Source of the DNA: Liriodendron chinense
Taxonomy: Eukaryota; Streptophyta; Magnoliopsida; Magnoliales; Magnoliaceae
Direction: 5' to 3'
Assembly: GCA_003013855.2 (NCBI GenBank)
Contig: ML058587.1
Location: 186,001-250,000, forward strand
Length of the DNA: 64,000 nt
Shown: piece by piece, positions 35,410 to 48,227 of the stretch
Layout of the letters: every line of letters begins with the position of its first letter
How positions within the stretch are numbered: the stretch's first letter is position 1
The notes under the pieces: model-generated
What the model saw: the letters and a program-made list of their open reading frames with translations, nothing else
Told to the model about the DNA's origin: nothing
The model's database searches: none
Translations under genes and position numbers: made by a program

Positions 35410-36835
35410 TACTTCTTTGGGCCCACCATGATTTAAAAATGAGGCACATTGAAAGCTCAAGTCAACCACACCACATAAAGCAGTGGGAATGAAATGACAA
35501 CCGTTAAAATCTTCATGGGGTCCATTGTGAAGTTCATTTGCCATCTAACCTCTTCATAAGGTCACACAAATCTAAATGAAGGGAAAAAAAAAAAAAATCA
35601 GCTTGATTAGGGCCTTTTGTGGCCCCAAGAAGTTTTCAATGGTAGGCACCCAATTCCCAATGTTTCTTATAGTGTGGCCCACTTGAGCCTTAGATCTTCC
35701 TTATTTTTTGTCATATACACTAAAATAGTATGGAAAAATAAATAAATGGCATGGATAAAACATATACATCATAGTAGGCCCTACGTGAGCCCCTTGACCG
35801 TCTATCTCTAGCTAGATCCAGGCGAGATAGGTGCGCAATCCCCGCCTGAATTTGGCACGCCAATTAGCTATCACAGCATGAGTAGCTATATTACCTACTG
35901 AAGTAACATCACCAAGTTTTGTAAGCTCAGCCATGATATATGTGTTGTATCCACTCCATCTATCCAATTGGAGAGATCATCTTAGGGCATGAGCCAAAGA
36001 ATGAGGTATATCCAAAGCTCAAATGGAACCATCACAGAAAATAGTGGGGATAGTGACTCCCACCGTTGAAACCTTCCTAGGGCCCACCTATGATGTTTTT
36101 TTGAGATCCAACTTGTTCATAAGTTAACACAGACATGGAAGAAGGGAAAACACAAATATTTGCTTGATCGAAAACTCGGTGACCCCTAAGAAGTTTTTAA
36201 TGGTAGGTGCTCAATCCCCACTGTTTTCTTTGGTAGGGGTCCACTTGAGCTTTGGATGTCCCTCAATCTTTGGCTCATGCACTAAAATGATCTCTCTGAG
36301 TGGATGGATTGTATGGATGCAACTAGATAAAGATTGATGGGCCCACAGAACTAGTGCCGTCACTTTAGGGCTAATCACCCTGTAAGCTAATATGCGTCCC
36401 TGAAATTTTGGAAAGGGAATTAGCTGTTACCGGGTAACAGCTTAGTGGGTATTACCTTTATTGTGGGCCCACCTTGATGATTTTCTGTATATCCATGCCG
36501 TCCATCCTTTTCTCTGAATCATTTTAAGGAGCACCGAAATGTATGCAGATCCAAATCTCAAGTGTACCACACCATAGAAAACTGTAGTGATTGAGTACCC
36601 TACCATTAAAAATTCTAAGAGGGCCCACCTGTAACATTTTTTTTTTCTTTTAATCCAACCGGTTGATAATGTTAAGAAGATCTGGTTGAAGGGAAATAAG
36701 AAATATCAGATTGATCCAAAACTTTTGGATGACAAATAAACAGGTTGGATGACAAATAAATATTTCAGTCAAATTCATGAAGTTTTTAATAGTATGAGTT
36801 CAATTATGGTTGTTTCATGGGGGCAAATGTATCAC
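35410..36835. repeat. three foldback repeats, GGGCCCACC family, copies l-n
   Basis: Copy l is about 35412-35805 (left arm shortened), copy m about 35925-36345, copy n about 36455-36830 (right arm incomplete). Each has the GGCCCACC core, the TCCATCC arm and internal AAGTTTTTAATGGT motifs. No gene is present. Confidence 0.6.
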
Positions 36836-36839
36836 ATTA

Positions 36840-37275
36840 ACATATTTTAAACATTTTAGACAGTAGTTAACAAAGAGATTATTCTACATTCAATATTAGT
36901 TTTCCGACATTTCGGACTTTAAATTCAAATTTCAGGTTCAGACTTCATATTTCAGATTTAACAAACGGGCCCTTAATATGAACGGAGACTCTAGAGGTTT
37001 AATTTGAATTATAATTTCTAAATCCCTCCGTATATAAGGACAGTTTTGTCACTTCCAAAAATAATGAACGGCAAAGGCTCCTTTCGTATTAAGAAATGTA
37101 ATTGAGCCGGGTTTGTGCCGGCATGTATAGGCCCGGCCTGATTGAACACCTAAAGCCCAAGGTCATAGCTGGGCGCAAGCCTAGGCATGAAAATCATTTG
37201 GGCCTAGACCTGACTTGGCTCGGCCAAAGATTTGATAAAATCCCTGTTTGCCACTTGAATATCCCTAATCTATTC
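36840..37275. other. spacer with GGCCCGGCCTG-type degenerate sequence
   Basis: AT-rich to about 37090, then GAGCCGGGTTTGTGCCGGC-like sequence. No bounded element. Confidence 0.4.
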
Positions 37276-37279
37276 CTTG

Positions 37280-37795
37280 ATCAGGTGGGCCACACATGCA
37301 CAAAGAAATAGATACTTAAGAGGAGCGAGACCAACAAGCAGAGTCAACTCGAAACACAGTCAGGTTAACTCTAACTCGGGGAGATTTTAACCCGAGTCTC
37401 AAATAAACATGGTCATCAGGATGACTCAGCCCCATCTCAACAAGATTCATTGACTTCGACCTCTGACTCAGTCAACTAGATGCGACTTGCACTGACTTGG
37501 GCCGAGTCCCTTCCTGGGCCAAGTTGGTTAACCGGTTAACCGCTGGGCCTAGTCACTCGCTGGGCCAAGGTGGGCCACACATGCACAAAGAAATAGATAC
37601 GTAAGAGGAGTGAGACCAACAAGCTGAGTCAACTCGAAACTCGGTCAAGTTAACTCAATCAACTCAAAACATAGTCATCAGGATGACTCAGCCCCATCTC
37701 AACATGACTCATTGAGTTGGACCTCTGACTCAGTCAACTAGATGCGACTTGCACTGACTTGATTCGAGTCTCTCGTTGGGCCAAGAGTCGCACCA
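37280..37795 (+). repeat. tandem duplication (about 285-bp period)
   Basis: GGTGGGCCACACATGCACAA begins at about 37284 and again at about 37569. Both copies continue through AAGAAATAGATAC, GTCAACTCGAAAC and CATCAGGATGACTCAGCCCC to ATGCGACTTGCACTGACTT. The second copy is shorter by internal loss. No gene. Confidence 0.75.
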
Positions 37796-39029
37796 CAATT
37801 TACAAAAATATATTTTCCTCATATGCGCCACATGTGTTAATTATATAATACATAGATAACTAATAGGAATATACACTTACTAAAAAGATTGAATAGATTC
37901 TATATAAGAGTATAAATGGACAACACATACAGGAATATAATATTCCATGTGGATTTATATGTGCCAAATATGTTACATGTTTAAGCCCATGTAGATTGCC
38001 TGCAAGAGGCTTTTATAGGAAATTCCTGCACTGGGAGGCTAGATGAGGCCCACCGTGGTGTTTGTGATAAATCTATCATGTCCATCCGTTTTACTAATTC
38101 ATCTGCAAACAGAGACAAAAAATGAGGTGGATCTAAAACTCAAAAAGGCCACCCAAGAGGGAAAAAGAAAGAAATGCCAATCGTTGAAACCTTCCTATGG
38201 TCCAGCTTATGTTTATATGCCATCCAAATCGTTTATAAGGTCTTTTTCATTGGAATGAATAGGAAAATGTTTTAATACCCACATGTGCCACATGTGCCAT
38301 TATCAATCTTCAAATGCTTTAATGTACACAGGTCCCATAATATTATATGTATTACCAAACATTTTCACATGTTTGGTTGTTTCATACCTTAAGTTCTTTA
38401 CAAACAAGATATGGTACAACACATCACTTGATTTTGCATACATCCAAACCGCCCCTCCAAGCACCAATGTACTTTGTTTTATTTGAGTTCATATATTCTC
38501 CGTACCTTTTCATGGACAGCCAGAGTATGATCTGACTCCTTAAGTTGAAAAAAGTAGGAAAAATGAATCTTTATCTCATGCTCACGTGTGTACAGTTACA
38601 TGCATGTACTTCTGTGCACATGCTATTGTCACATACATGTGCAATTTCGGACCAGCTCACTAGGTGGGCCACACTGGCTAGATTCCACATGGCAAGATAT
38701 TGGTAGGCTCACTGAATAATGGGCCACTGCGTGAAAAGCAAATGAACAGTAAGAGAAAAGCTTCTTTCTTTTCACTGTATATGTTTCACATTCATTCCCC
38801 ATCTGATGAGCATGCAGGCTTGATTTTAGAATGTCTGATGTTATAGTCCACCTAATGGACTGCTTGGATCTTGCACATGTTACCAAATTGGCACATTCCA
38901 TGGCTCGTGCACGGGCAGTGGTGTAAACGCCCGTGGGATAGAATTCATGTTGGAATTGTTAATCAATGATCTTAACCATTGATTAACATATTTGTTTTTT
39001 TTTTTTTAATTGGACCTACCCCGCTTGTA

Positions 39030-39190
39030 GTTTGAGACCATATAGACTGCTTTACGCAGGCGACAAACCAAATGTGCAGAAGCCGACAGACCTAGTGGAA
39101 GCTGCATATAAACCTCCTTGTGGGAATCACCAGTGTAAAAATTCATTCTTCACATCGAGCTGAAATAGGGGTCAATCATTAACTAGTTTT
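39030..39190 (-). pseudogene. fragment of copia reverse transcriptase (unit 1)
   Basis: The minus-strand translation contains GDSHKEVYMQLPLGL followed by HLVCRLRKAVY, the segment of copia RT just after the first catalytic motif. A stop interrupts the upstream part where the family has the LDVKNAFLHG-type motif. No LTR or other pol domain lies nearby, so it is an isolated fragment carried in the duplicated unit. Confidence 0.75.
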
Positions 39191-39209
39191 CATTTGAACT
39201 ATACATTAC

Positions 39210-40271
39210 GGACCCATTTGGATTGTAAGTTACTTAAGATAAGCTACTTAGCAGATAAATTACTTATCTTGGTTTTTACTTATTAAGCAGATAAGTATGT
39301 TTGGTAAACAACATACTTATCAACCAATAAGTAAATAAGTATGTTTGGTAATAACACATTAATAAGTAACCTTTTGAAAGAAAATTTCAAATCTACATAT
39401 AATAAGCAACATATTGACATGGAAAGAAAAAAAAAGCTAAGCGTTGAGGCAGGTTTCCTAAAAGAATGAGCTATTCTAATCACACATGCATGCAATCAAG
39501 CTCATGTACATGCCATGCATGTGCTAGCATAGCACGATTGGTCCGAGATACATTCCATCCTTCAGAACGGGACCACTATATAGATGCCCTGGCAAAAGTA
39601 TCAAGTTGATCCACTGGTCAGGTGGGCCATAGTCTGCAAAACAAATGTACAGCTCTAGAAGACTTGGCTGAAGTTTTCTAACCCGTTCACTTGTTTCCAA
39701 TAGTTAGGTCCACATGGTGAGTGGAATAGAACCATTTTTGGGAAAGATGTAGAAGATCAAATTAGCATGATTGGTGGATTGGATCTTGCACCAATTAATA
39801 TAGGGCCCATCTTTGATGTGAGCTGTCCACTATGTGAGCCCCACCTTTGATGGGATAGTCCATCATGTGGGGCCTCCTTTGATATGGACGATATGAGAGA
39901 GCAGTGATGGAGTGAACCATGAGAGAGAACTTTGATATGTAGCATGACCTGAGAGAGATAAGTAGAAAAGCCAAATTAGAGGGTGGTTAATTAACATTGG
40001 AGGGTGACTAACAGTGTGGGTGTGTACAAACCCAAAAAAAATTAAAAAATAAAAATAAAAATAAAAAAGGGAGCAAAAGCGTGGCATAAGCGAGATAAGT
40101 AGGAAAGTCAAAAGTCAAAAAGTTTTAAAAAAATACTTATTAAGATAAGTAATTTTTAAGAGATAAGTTACTTTTCAATTATACTTACCAAACAAACTTA
40201 AGTGCCAAAAGTAACTTAACGCCTTAAGTTCAGTAGAAAAGTAACTTATTTGATAGTATCCAAACGGGCCC
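39210..40271. mobile_element. Tourist-like element (1062 bp)
   Basis: Starts GGACCCATTTGGATTGTAAG and ends TATCCAAACGGGCCC, inverted termini of the Tourist type. TAC flanks both sides (39207-39209 and 40272-40274), and unit 2 has the uninterrupted site (TACATTACATGTCCACC near 43605). The subterminal regions are rich in AAGTAACTTA motifs on both sides. The interior has no transposase. Confidence 0.8.
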
Positions 40272-42117
40272 TACATGTCCACCAATCAGACAGTTCAGAA
40301 ATCAGATCAATTTCTTGTTTGTTTTATGGCCTGTGTAAGTGGGTCCCACTACGTTCAAGTCCAATTATGAGTTGATACTAAAAATGAGGCAGATATAAAT
40401 CTCAGGTGGATCACACCATAGGAAAACAGTAGTGATTGAATGTCCACCATTAAAACCCTACTAAGGGCCCAATGTATTGTTTCTTTGACATCCAACCTTT
40501 TGATTACGTCATACAGACCTGGATGAAGGGGAAAACAAATATCAGCTTGATCCAAAACTTCTGTGGCCCCGAAGAAGTTTTTAATGGTAAGCATTCAATC
40601 AAAATTGTTTCCTGTGATGTGGTCCACTTGAGATTTGAATCTATCTCATAGTTGGGCTCATAACATAAAATTATCTGTAAAAATGGATGTACGGCTTGGA
40701 TGAAACACATACATCACGTTGGGGCCCACAGAACACCGACCACTGGTCATTGGCTAGTGGCGGGGTCTCTAGCCAATCCATGTCCACGCAAGGAGAGCCT
40801 CCTTTGCTAGATTTGCACAACTCAAAAGGTCCAGGGGTTCATGCTCCTCTCTTGTGGCTCTGATTTACAGCTATCTAAACCATCCAAATTCTAGGTCCTG
40901 ATTTGGATGGAGTATATCCCTAAAATTACACAGATCAGGCAATCTTTAACCATCCAATTAATAGCTATCAAATGGATGGTTAAGAGAAAAAATTGAGTGG
41001 TCCAAATTCGATGGGAAATAAGATGTTTAATACTAGTAGGGATGATGCCCTGATGCATGTGGCAGGGACCAAGCTGACTTTTGGGTTCTGCCTTTCTTAC
41101 CACTGAGGCTCACCTGATGAATATATTTATTGGATGGTAGGCCTACACACAGACCTATGGTCAATGAGGACTCCCCATTGTTTCGGATGGTGTGGCTGAC
41201 TTGAGTTATTGACCAATAAGTGAGAGGCTCATCTAATGGAATGTCACACGAATAATACAATGAGCCCCAAAGTGGAAACTGAGAACTAAACTTGCAATTA
41301 CCAATGCCAACAGACCTCACTGATCAAGTTAAAATAAAAACGGAACTATGGCAATGGGCCTAGTTGGTTTCAAATTGAGGTTGGTGTAGGTTGTGCAACA
41401 AATGTATGCTGAAGATGGCTAAACCAAAAGAGGCTCCAATGAAAATAAAAGTAATCTATCAAAACCATAGCCTAGACTTATATACTTGCTAAAAAGATTG
41501 AATAGATTCTATATAAGAGTAGAAATGGACAACACATACAGGAATATAATATTCCACGTCGACATATGCCATGTGCCAAATATGTTACATGTTTAAACCG
41601 ATGTAGATTGCCTGCAAGAGGCTTTTATAGGAAATTCCTGCACTGGGAAGCTAGATAAGGCCCACCGTGATGTTTATGATAAATCTGTCATGTCCATCCG
41701 TTTTACTAATTCATCTCAAGACAGAGACAAAAAATGAGGTGGATCCAAAACTCAAAAAGGCCACCCAAGAAGGAAAAGAAAGAAATGCCACTAGTTGAAA
41801 CCTTCCTAGGGTCCACCTTATGTTTATATGCCATCCAAACCGTCTATAAGGTCATTTTCATTGTAATGAACAGAAAAGTACCCAAAAACTTAAGCTTGAT
41901 ATAAAACTTTTGTGACTATACAAATGTTTCGGCAATGGTTCCCACCGTTTCATCTCATGTGGCCCACTTGAGTTTTGGATTCCACCTTATTTTTCATCTC
42001 ATGTCGTAAACTAAGCTGGCAAAATGGATGGACAGGATGGATTCATCACAAATATTACAGTGGACCACACTTAGCTTCTCAATGCACGAACTTCCTATGA
42101 AAGCTTTTTCCAATTGA

Positions 42118-42560
42118 GCTCTGTGGGCCCCATTATGATGTGCATCAGGCATCCACACGATGTATTTGGTGGTTATAGGATATCCCAAAAATCAGCTATA
42201 TAGAACTCAAGATGGGCCATACCAACTCAAACAGTGTAAAATCATGCCTACAACATCTAAAAGCCCCTGTTGGGGCCCACCTGAATTTTGGATACTTTGA
42301 AACTTGGTGCGACCTCTTATTTTAGTGGGACACACACAATGGATGGGCTAGATTTCTCAACCACATCTCAATCAATCTTATTCACGATCATAAAAGCTTT
42401 AATGGATGGATATCCACTCTTAACTGTTGTCTATCGTGTGGCCCACCCAAGTCATGTATTGGCCTGAGTTTTAGGCACATGGGCCGCCTACAGAATGGTG
42501 CATCTGACTGATGGTGTGGATGCCTAATGCACATCACAGTGGGGCCCACACAGCTCAACC
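42118..42560. repeat. foldback repeat with TTGAGCT ends
   Basis: The left end ATTGAGCTCTGTGGGCCCCA and the right end TGGGGCCCACACAGCTCAAC are inverted, and the adjacent GATGTGCATCAGGCATCCAC has its complement at the right. Central motifs also pair. No target duplication was found. Confidence 0.7.
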
Positions 42561-43419
42561 TCATGGGAACTACCCATAAGGTCCAGCCCATAGTACATTT
42601 TCCCTATCTGTGTGTGTGTGGTGTGCTGGCATTCAAGCTTTAGTACCCACATGTGACGACATATGTGCCATTATCAATCTTCAAATGCTTTAATGCACAC
42701 AGGTCCCATAATATTATATGTATTACCAAACATTTTCACATGTTTGGTTGTTTCATACCTTAAGTTCTTTACAAAACAAGATATGGTACAACACATCACT
42801 TGATTTTGCATACATCCAAACCGTCCCTCCAAGCACCAATGTACTTTGTTTTATTTGAGTTCATATATTCTCCGTACCTTTTCATGGACAGCCAGAGTAT
42901 GATCTGACTCCTTAAGTTGAAAAAAGTAGGAAAAATGAATCTTTATCTCATGCTCACGTGTGTACAGTTACATGCATGTACTTCAGTGCACATGCTATTG
43001 TCACATACATGTGCAATTTCGGACCAGCTCACTAGGTGGCCACACTGGCTAGATTCCACACGGCAAGATATTGGTAGGCTCACTAAATAATGGGCCACTG
43101 CGTGAAAAGCAAATGAACAGCAAGAGAAAAGCTTCTTCTTTTTTCACTGTATATGTTTCACATTCATTCCCCATCTGATGACAGCATGCAGGCTTGATTT
43201 TTAGAATGTCTGATGTTATGGTCCACCTAATGGATTGCTTGGATCTTGCACATGTTACCAAATTGGCACATTCCATGGCTTGTGCATGGGCAGTGGTATA
43301 AACGCCTGTGTGATAGAATTTATGTTGGAATTGTTAATCAATGATCTTAACCGTTGATTAACATATTTGTTTTTGTTTTTTTTTTTTAAGGTGTACCTAC
43401 CTTGTTTTTTTAAGGTGGA

Positions 43420-43582
43420 CCTACCCCGCTTGTAGTTTGAGTTCATATAGACGCTTTACGCAGGCGACAAACCAAATGTGAAGAAGCCGACAGACCTGGT
43501 GGAGGCTGCATATAAACCTCCTTGTGAGAATCACCATGTAAAAAGGCATTCTCCACATGGAGCTGAAATAAGTGCCAATCAT
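43420..43582 (-). pseudogene. fragment of copia reverse transcriptase (unit 2)
   Basis: Better preserved than the unit-1 copy. The minus strand reads through LFQLHVENAFLHGDSHKEV and YMQPPPGLS to HLVCRLRK without a stop. In the family the catalytic aspartate follows QL; here that position is His, so the active site is lost. A frameshift follows near 43455. No flanking retrotransposon is visible. Confidence 0.8.
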
Positions 43583-45089
43583 TAACTAGCCTTCATTTGA
43601 ACGGTACATTACATGTCCACCAATCAGACAGTTCAGAAATCAGATCAATTTCTTGTTTGTTTTACTGGCCTGTGTAAGTGGGTCCCACTACGTTCAAGTC
43701 CAATGAGGGTGGTCTGATAGGTTAACAAATCGCACCAGAATGCCTCAAAACTTTCTACAATCAGAGAATCCTGTCCCTTCTATATATGGCCCAAGAGAGT
43801 AAAGAAAGATACAAGACTTAACCACATCAACTGACAGAAGGAAAACCAGGAGGGATGCGGTTTTGCTAGTGACGCTGCCACTAGCAAGGTGACTAGTGGT
43901 CGGTGGTCTGTGGGCCCCACATAATGTATGTGTTTTATCCACGCTGCCCATCCATTTTTCCGGATCACTTTATGACTTGACACTAAAAATGAGGTAGATA
44001 TAAATCTCAGGTGGATCACACCATAGTAAAACAGTATTGATTGAATGTCCACCATTAAAACCCTCCTAGGGCTCAATGTATTGTTTCTTTGACATCCAAC
44101 CTGTTGATTAGGTCATACAGACCTGGATGAAGGGGAAAGCAAATATCAGTTTTGTGGCCCCCAAGAAGTTGTTAATGGTGAGCATTCAATCAACACTGTT
44201 TCCTGCTATGTGGTCCACTTGAGATTTGGATCTATCTCATCGTTGGGCTCATAACATAAAATTCTCTGTAAAAATGGATGTACAGCATGGATGAAACACA
44301 TACTACGTTGGGGCCCACAGAACACCGACCACTGGTCATTGGCTAGTGGCGGGGTCTCTAGCCAATCCATGTCCACACAAGGAGACCCTCCTTTGCTAGA
44401 TTTGCACAACTCAAAAAGTCCAGGGGTTCATGCTCCTCTCTTATGGCTTTGATTTACAGCTATCCAAACGATTCAAATTCTAGGTCCTGATTTGGATGGA
44501 GTATATCCCTAAAATTACACAGATCAGGCAATCTTTAACCATTCAATTAATAGCTATCAAATGGATAGTTAAAGAGAAAAATATTGAGTGGTCCAAATTC
44601 GATGGGAAATAAGATATTTAATACTAGTAGGGATGATGCCCTGATGCATGTGGTAGGGACCAAGCTGACTTTTGGGTTGTGCCTTTCTTCCCACTGAGGC
44701 TCACCTGATGAATATATTTATTGGATGTAATATAAACACTATGGTGGGCCTACGCACAGAGATATGGTCAATGTCAACTCCCCATTGTTTCTGATGGTGT
44801 GGCTCACTTGAGTTGTTGACGAATAAGTGAGGAGACTCATCTAATGGAATGTCACACGAATAATACAATGAGCCCCAAAGTGGAAACTGAGAAGTTAATA
44901 TGCAATTACCAATGCCAACAAACCTCACTAATCAAGTTAAAATAAAAATGGAACCATTGCAATGGGCCTAGTTAGTTTCTAATTGAGGTTGATGCAGGTT
45001 GTGCAACAAATGTATTCTTAACATGGCTAAACCTAAAGAGGCTCCAATGAAAATAGAAATAATCTGTCAAAACCATACCAGACTTATGT

Positions 45090-45825
45090 AGCGCATGACG
45101 TAGCTAGGTCCAAGCGCATCTAGTTTGAAGAACTTCAATCCAAATAGGGAGAAATTGTCATTAGAAATATGGACCTTAAATCAGCCATAAATTTTGATCC
45201 AGGCGTCATCATAAAACAACACAACTCATCGATCTTTATGTAACGATGGTTCTGGAGTCAACCAACTTGCACACCTCCATTTCGTAAGAAAACGCATGTT
45301 TCCGGTTCAAAATTACGATTCTAGAAAAATTTAATATTTTTACTAATTTCTAATCTTGTCATATATTCCTATTTTTAGAATTTTGGGTTTTTCGTCTTTT
45401 TCTTTTTTAAATTGCTCATAATAATGCTAAAAATACTTTGGTAAAGTTTATTTGAATTATTTTTTTTAAATTAGGCTTTACAAGAGTTTTGCTATTTAGG
45501 AATAAGTAAGAGTTTTGCTATTTTGGATAATTTCAAATTAGAGTTTGAATTTTTTCTTTATTAGTGGTGTAATTGAGAAGTCATATACAAATTTTCTCTC
45601 TTATTTTCTTATGAACTCAAGAACTCTCCCTATAAATTCAAGATTTTAATTACTTAAGAAAAACAGTAATCCTTCGCTTATTGGTTCACGCTCTTCCTTA
45701 CAATAGAGGTTGACCTTAGACAAACGATAAGAATGCCCAAACCCCACCCACAATTAATTATAATGGCAAAATTAGCCTCATACTACACATATTCATGCCA
45801 AAACCCTTTTGCAGAAACTTTCTAT
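45090..45825. other. AT-rich spacer, possible old LTR remnant
   Basis: T-rich with repeated GAGTTTTGCTATTT (about 45485 and 45510) and a TATAAATTCAAG near 45632. It resembles LTR untranslated sequence, but no ends or partner were found. No gene. Confidence 0.3.
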
Positions 45826-46186
45826 GACAGGAAGCTAGGTGGGGCTCACCATGATGTTTATGAGAAATCCACCCCGTCCATCCATTTTTCTAGATCATGC
45901 TAGGACATGGCTCAAAACTGAGGCTAGATCAAAGTTCAAGTGGGTTGTATGATAGGAAATGGTGAAGATTAAATGCCCACCTTTGAAACATTCGTGGGGC
46001 AAGAGATGTTTTGGATTAGGCTAACATTTTTGTGTTTTCGATTCATCCTAGTAGGAATGGCCTTATGAACAGCATGGATGACATATAACTATTAAGGTGG
46101 ACCCTAGGAAGGTTTCAACCATATCCACTTTTTCTTGTCGTGTGGCCCACTTAAGTTTTGGATTTGCCTTGTTATTTTAGTCTATG

Positions 46187-47754
46187 TGTTCGCTTCCCCA
46201 AGTATAGGGTTGCGATGTAGTAATAATCTCGGTAAGACCGAGGTCGATCCATAGGGACTTATATAGGGATTCACAAATACTTTCAATAGTTTCTATTGAG
46301 AAGCTAACAACCAAATTTGTAGGATATTGATGTAAGTAACAATTTTGAACTAAATTGAAAATAAACAATTATAAAAGGGAACTAGGGTTTCAAGGATCCA
46401 CTTGTAGCAATCCTTGATGCTCAATTCACTGTGGTTTCTCACTTTCTCAACTAGAATCAAAAGTGAGATCCATCTAGTCGGATGATAGAGCTGTTAAAAC
46501 CAACAATCTGCCATATGTAAGATCCATGCATATGATTCACTCAATGCAAGCTAGGATGAGCATGTTCAATTGCATAGGTCAACCCCAATTCCAATAGACT
46601 AAGTTCATAATCATAACCATCATTAAGGCCTGTCACAAGACAAAGCTAGATCATGACTTGAACTTGATTCAAATCACATACACAATCCACCATACCACAG
46701 AATTTCAGAAAAAGTAGAACTTTGGTAGGAAATTCCCACATGAAGATCATAGTACTAGAGCGTACTCCAATTCCTTGGATCATACAGGTCTAGACTAACA
46801 TACAACAATTACGAACTCAAGTAATTCTTCCAAACATCCATGAGTCAGCATAAGACTAAGAAAAACTACTTAGAACTTGAATTAAACTTCAAACCATTGT
46901 TCTTAAACATGAAATCTAACTTGAAAACCAACTTAAACGAATTGAAATATCTTAGATTCACTACAAGCTTCACCTCTTAGCCCTAGCTAAGAGATTTAGC
47001 CGTTCATAATCCAAGGAAACATGAAACAACTAAGAAAAACATAAAAACAGTAAACAAACTAGAAGGAGTTGTGGAACTCCGAAATCCACTTCCGCCGCCT
47101 CCCACTTTGCTCAAACTCTTCTAAGATACCCTAGGAACGATCCCTAGGTGTCCTTTTATAGTGGAGAGGCTCCGCAGCATTGGAATCTTCTCAAATTTGC
47201 GTAAGCTTACGCAGTGCGTAGAGAATTTTGGGACTTGTAGAACACGCCTCATTACGTAGACGACCGGTCGCACGACCGGTCTAAGCTACTGGACGATCGG
47301 TCGCACGACCGGTCTCAAAAGTGAAAAATCTGTCCAGACAGTTTTGGGATTTTTCCACCTAGAAAATAAATTTAAGGACTGGTCACACGACCGGTCGCAA
47401 CAGTGGACGACCGGTCGCACGACCGGTCGTGGACAGTCAAGAGAGCTGTGGCCGCAGGGTTACTTCTGTTGAGTGATCGGATCGGTCGGACGACCGGTCC
47501 CTAGCCTTGGACGACCGGTCTTGGGTGTCTTTTCTTCATTCTTTTCTTTTCTTCTTTGCTTCTTTCTTCCACCCTTTCCCACTTAGTCCTTTAGTCTTCT
47601 TTGCCTCTAATTGGTGTCTTTAAGTCTCCATTTGATGATTCATCTCTCATCCCTACAATCACAAATCCATGCATTAGTTTAGTCTGTAAGCCATAAAAAC
47701 AAGCATAATGAGTGATAAATTGGGGTTAGAGTATGCACAATTAAGAGCTCAACA
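46187..47754 (-). mobile_element. solo-LTR-like element (1568 bp)
   Basis: Starts TGTTCGCTTCCCC and ends GAGCTCAACA; CTATG flanks both sides (46182-46186 and 47755-47759), a perfect 5-bp target duplication. It has no internal coding region or second LTR. On the minus strand a TATA box (CTATAAAAGG, about 47161-47152) lies just downstream of an array of CGACCGGTCG dyads (47261-47520), suggesting a minus-oriented LTR with U3 on the right. Confidence 0.8.
47261..47520 (-). promoter_or_regulatory. array of ACCGGTCG palindromes
   Basis: At least five clusters of CGACCGGTCG or close variants, several in the pair form CGACCGGTCGCACGACCGGT (47261, 47293, 47377, 47406, 47475-47520). They lie upstream of the inferred TATA box of the LTR-like element. 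Enhancer function is inferred only from position. Confidence 0.6.
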
Positions 47755-47842
47755 CTATGCCCTAAAATGATTTGGCAAAATGGATGGATGGGATGGATTT
47801 CTTACAAATATCAAGGTGGCCGACCTAACTTCCTGCTTTTCA

Positions 47843-48227
47843 GATGGGGTAATGACGCTCATCCTTATACATCCAAAGAGACAGAGAGAAAGGCTGAATA
47901 GTGCTTCAAGGGTCACATGAGTGTTCTATAGATGTTCAGAGTGGATGAAACACAATCACCACAGTGGGCTCCTTGATACCCTCTTTCCATATGTGCTACA
48001 TGCAAAAGGGAGGAGAGTGAATGCAACTACTTATAGAAGGAGGGAAAAGACAAAAATGCCCTTGAGAAACCGCATCATCCGTCGTTAATAACAAGGGCAA
48101 AGTCATTTACATGTTGCTAAGACATAGAATGGACCGGGCTAACATGGGCTACGATTTACTGTTGCATGGTCTAACATCTCTAGACCACCAACTTGTTATA
48201 ACTTCTAGTTAAAAAAGGGTTAACGAC
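47843..48227. other. spacer, nothing recognised
   Basis: No gene or bounded repeat is visible. Confidence 0.4.

Larger units (their letters stand above)
37876..41482 (+). repeat. 3.6-kb tandem duplication, unit 1
   Basis: Starts ACTAAAAAGATTGAATAGAT and aligns with 41483-45088 in the same orientation. Relative to unit 2 it lacks about 760 bp after 38240 and about 265 bp after 40370, and carries a 1062-bp Tourist-like insertion (39210-40271). The gains and losses almost cancel. It contains part of a foldback (38040-38250), a fragment of copia RT, and a second foldback lacking its left arm (40355-40735). Confidence 0.85.
41483..45088 (+). repeat. 3.6-kb tandem duplication, unit 2
   Basis: Second unit, starting at a near-identical GCTAAAAAGATTGAATAGAT. 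It keeps the full foldback at about 41655-42075, a second at 42118-42560 and a third at 43905-44320, which are partly or wholly missing from unit 1. The open frames shared by the units (for example near 41100 and 44800, minus strand) have no domain and are not genes. Confidence 0.85.
45828..47842. repeat. foldback repeat split by a solo-LTR-like insertion
   Basis: The left arm (GGAAGCTAGGTGGGGCTCACC, then TGAGAAATCCACCCCGTCC) is inverted at 47790-47842. The two halves are separated by the TG...CA element at 46187-47754; without it the repeat would be about 440 bp, normal for the family. Confidence 0.75.

Noticed and set aside
41033..41320. 95-codon minus-strand frame, repeated in part at 44701-44928
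   Set aside because: It recurs only because the 3.6-kb unit is duplicated, the two copies are not co-linear in frame, and no domain is visible.
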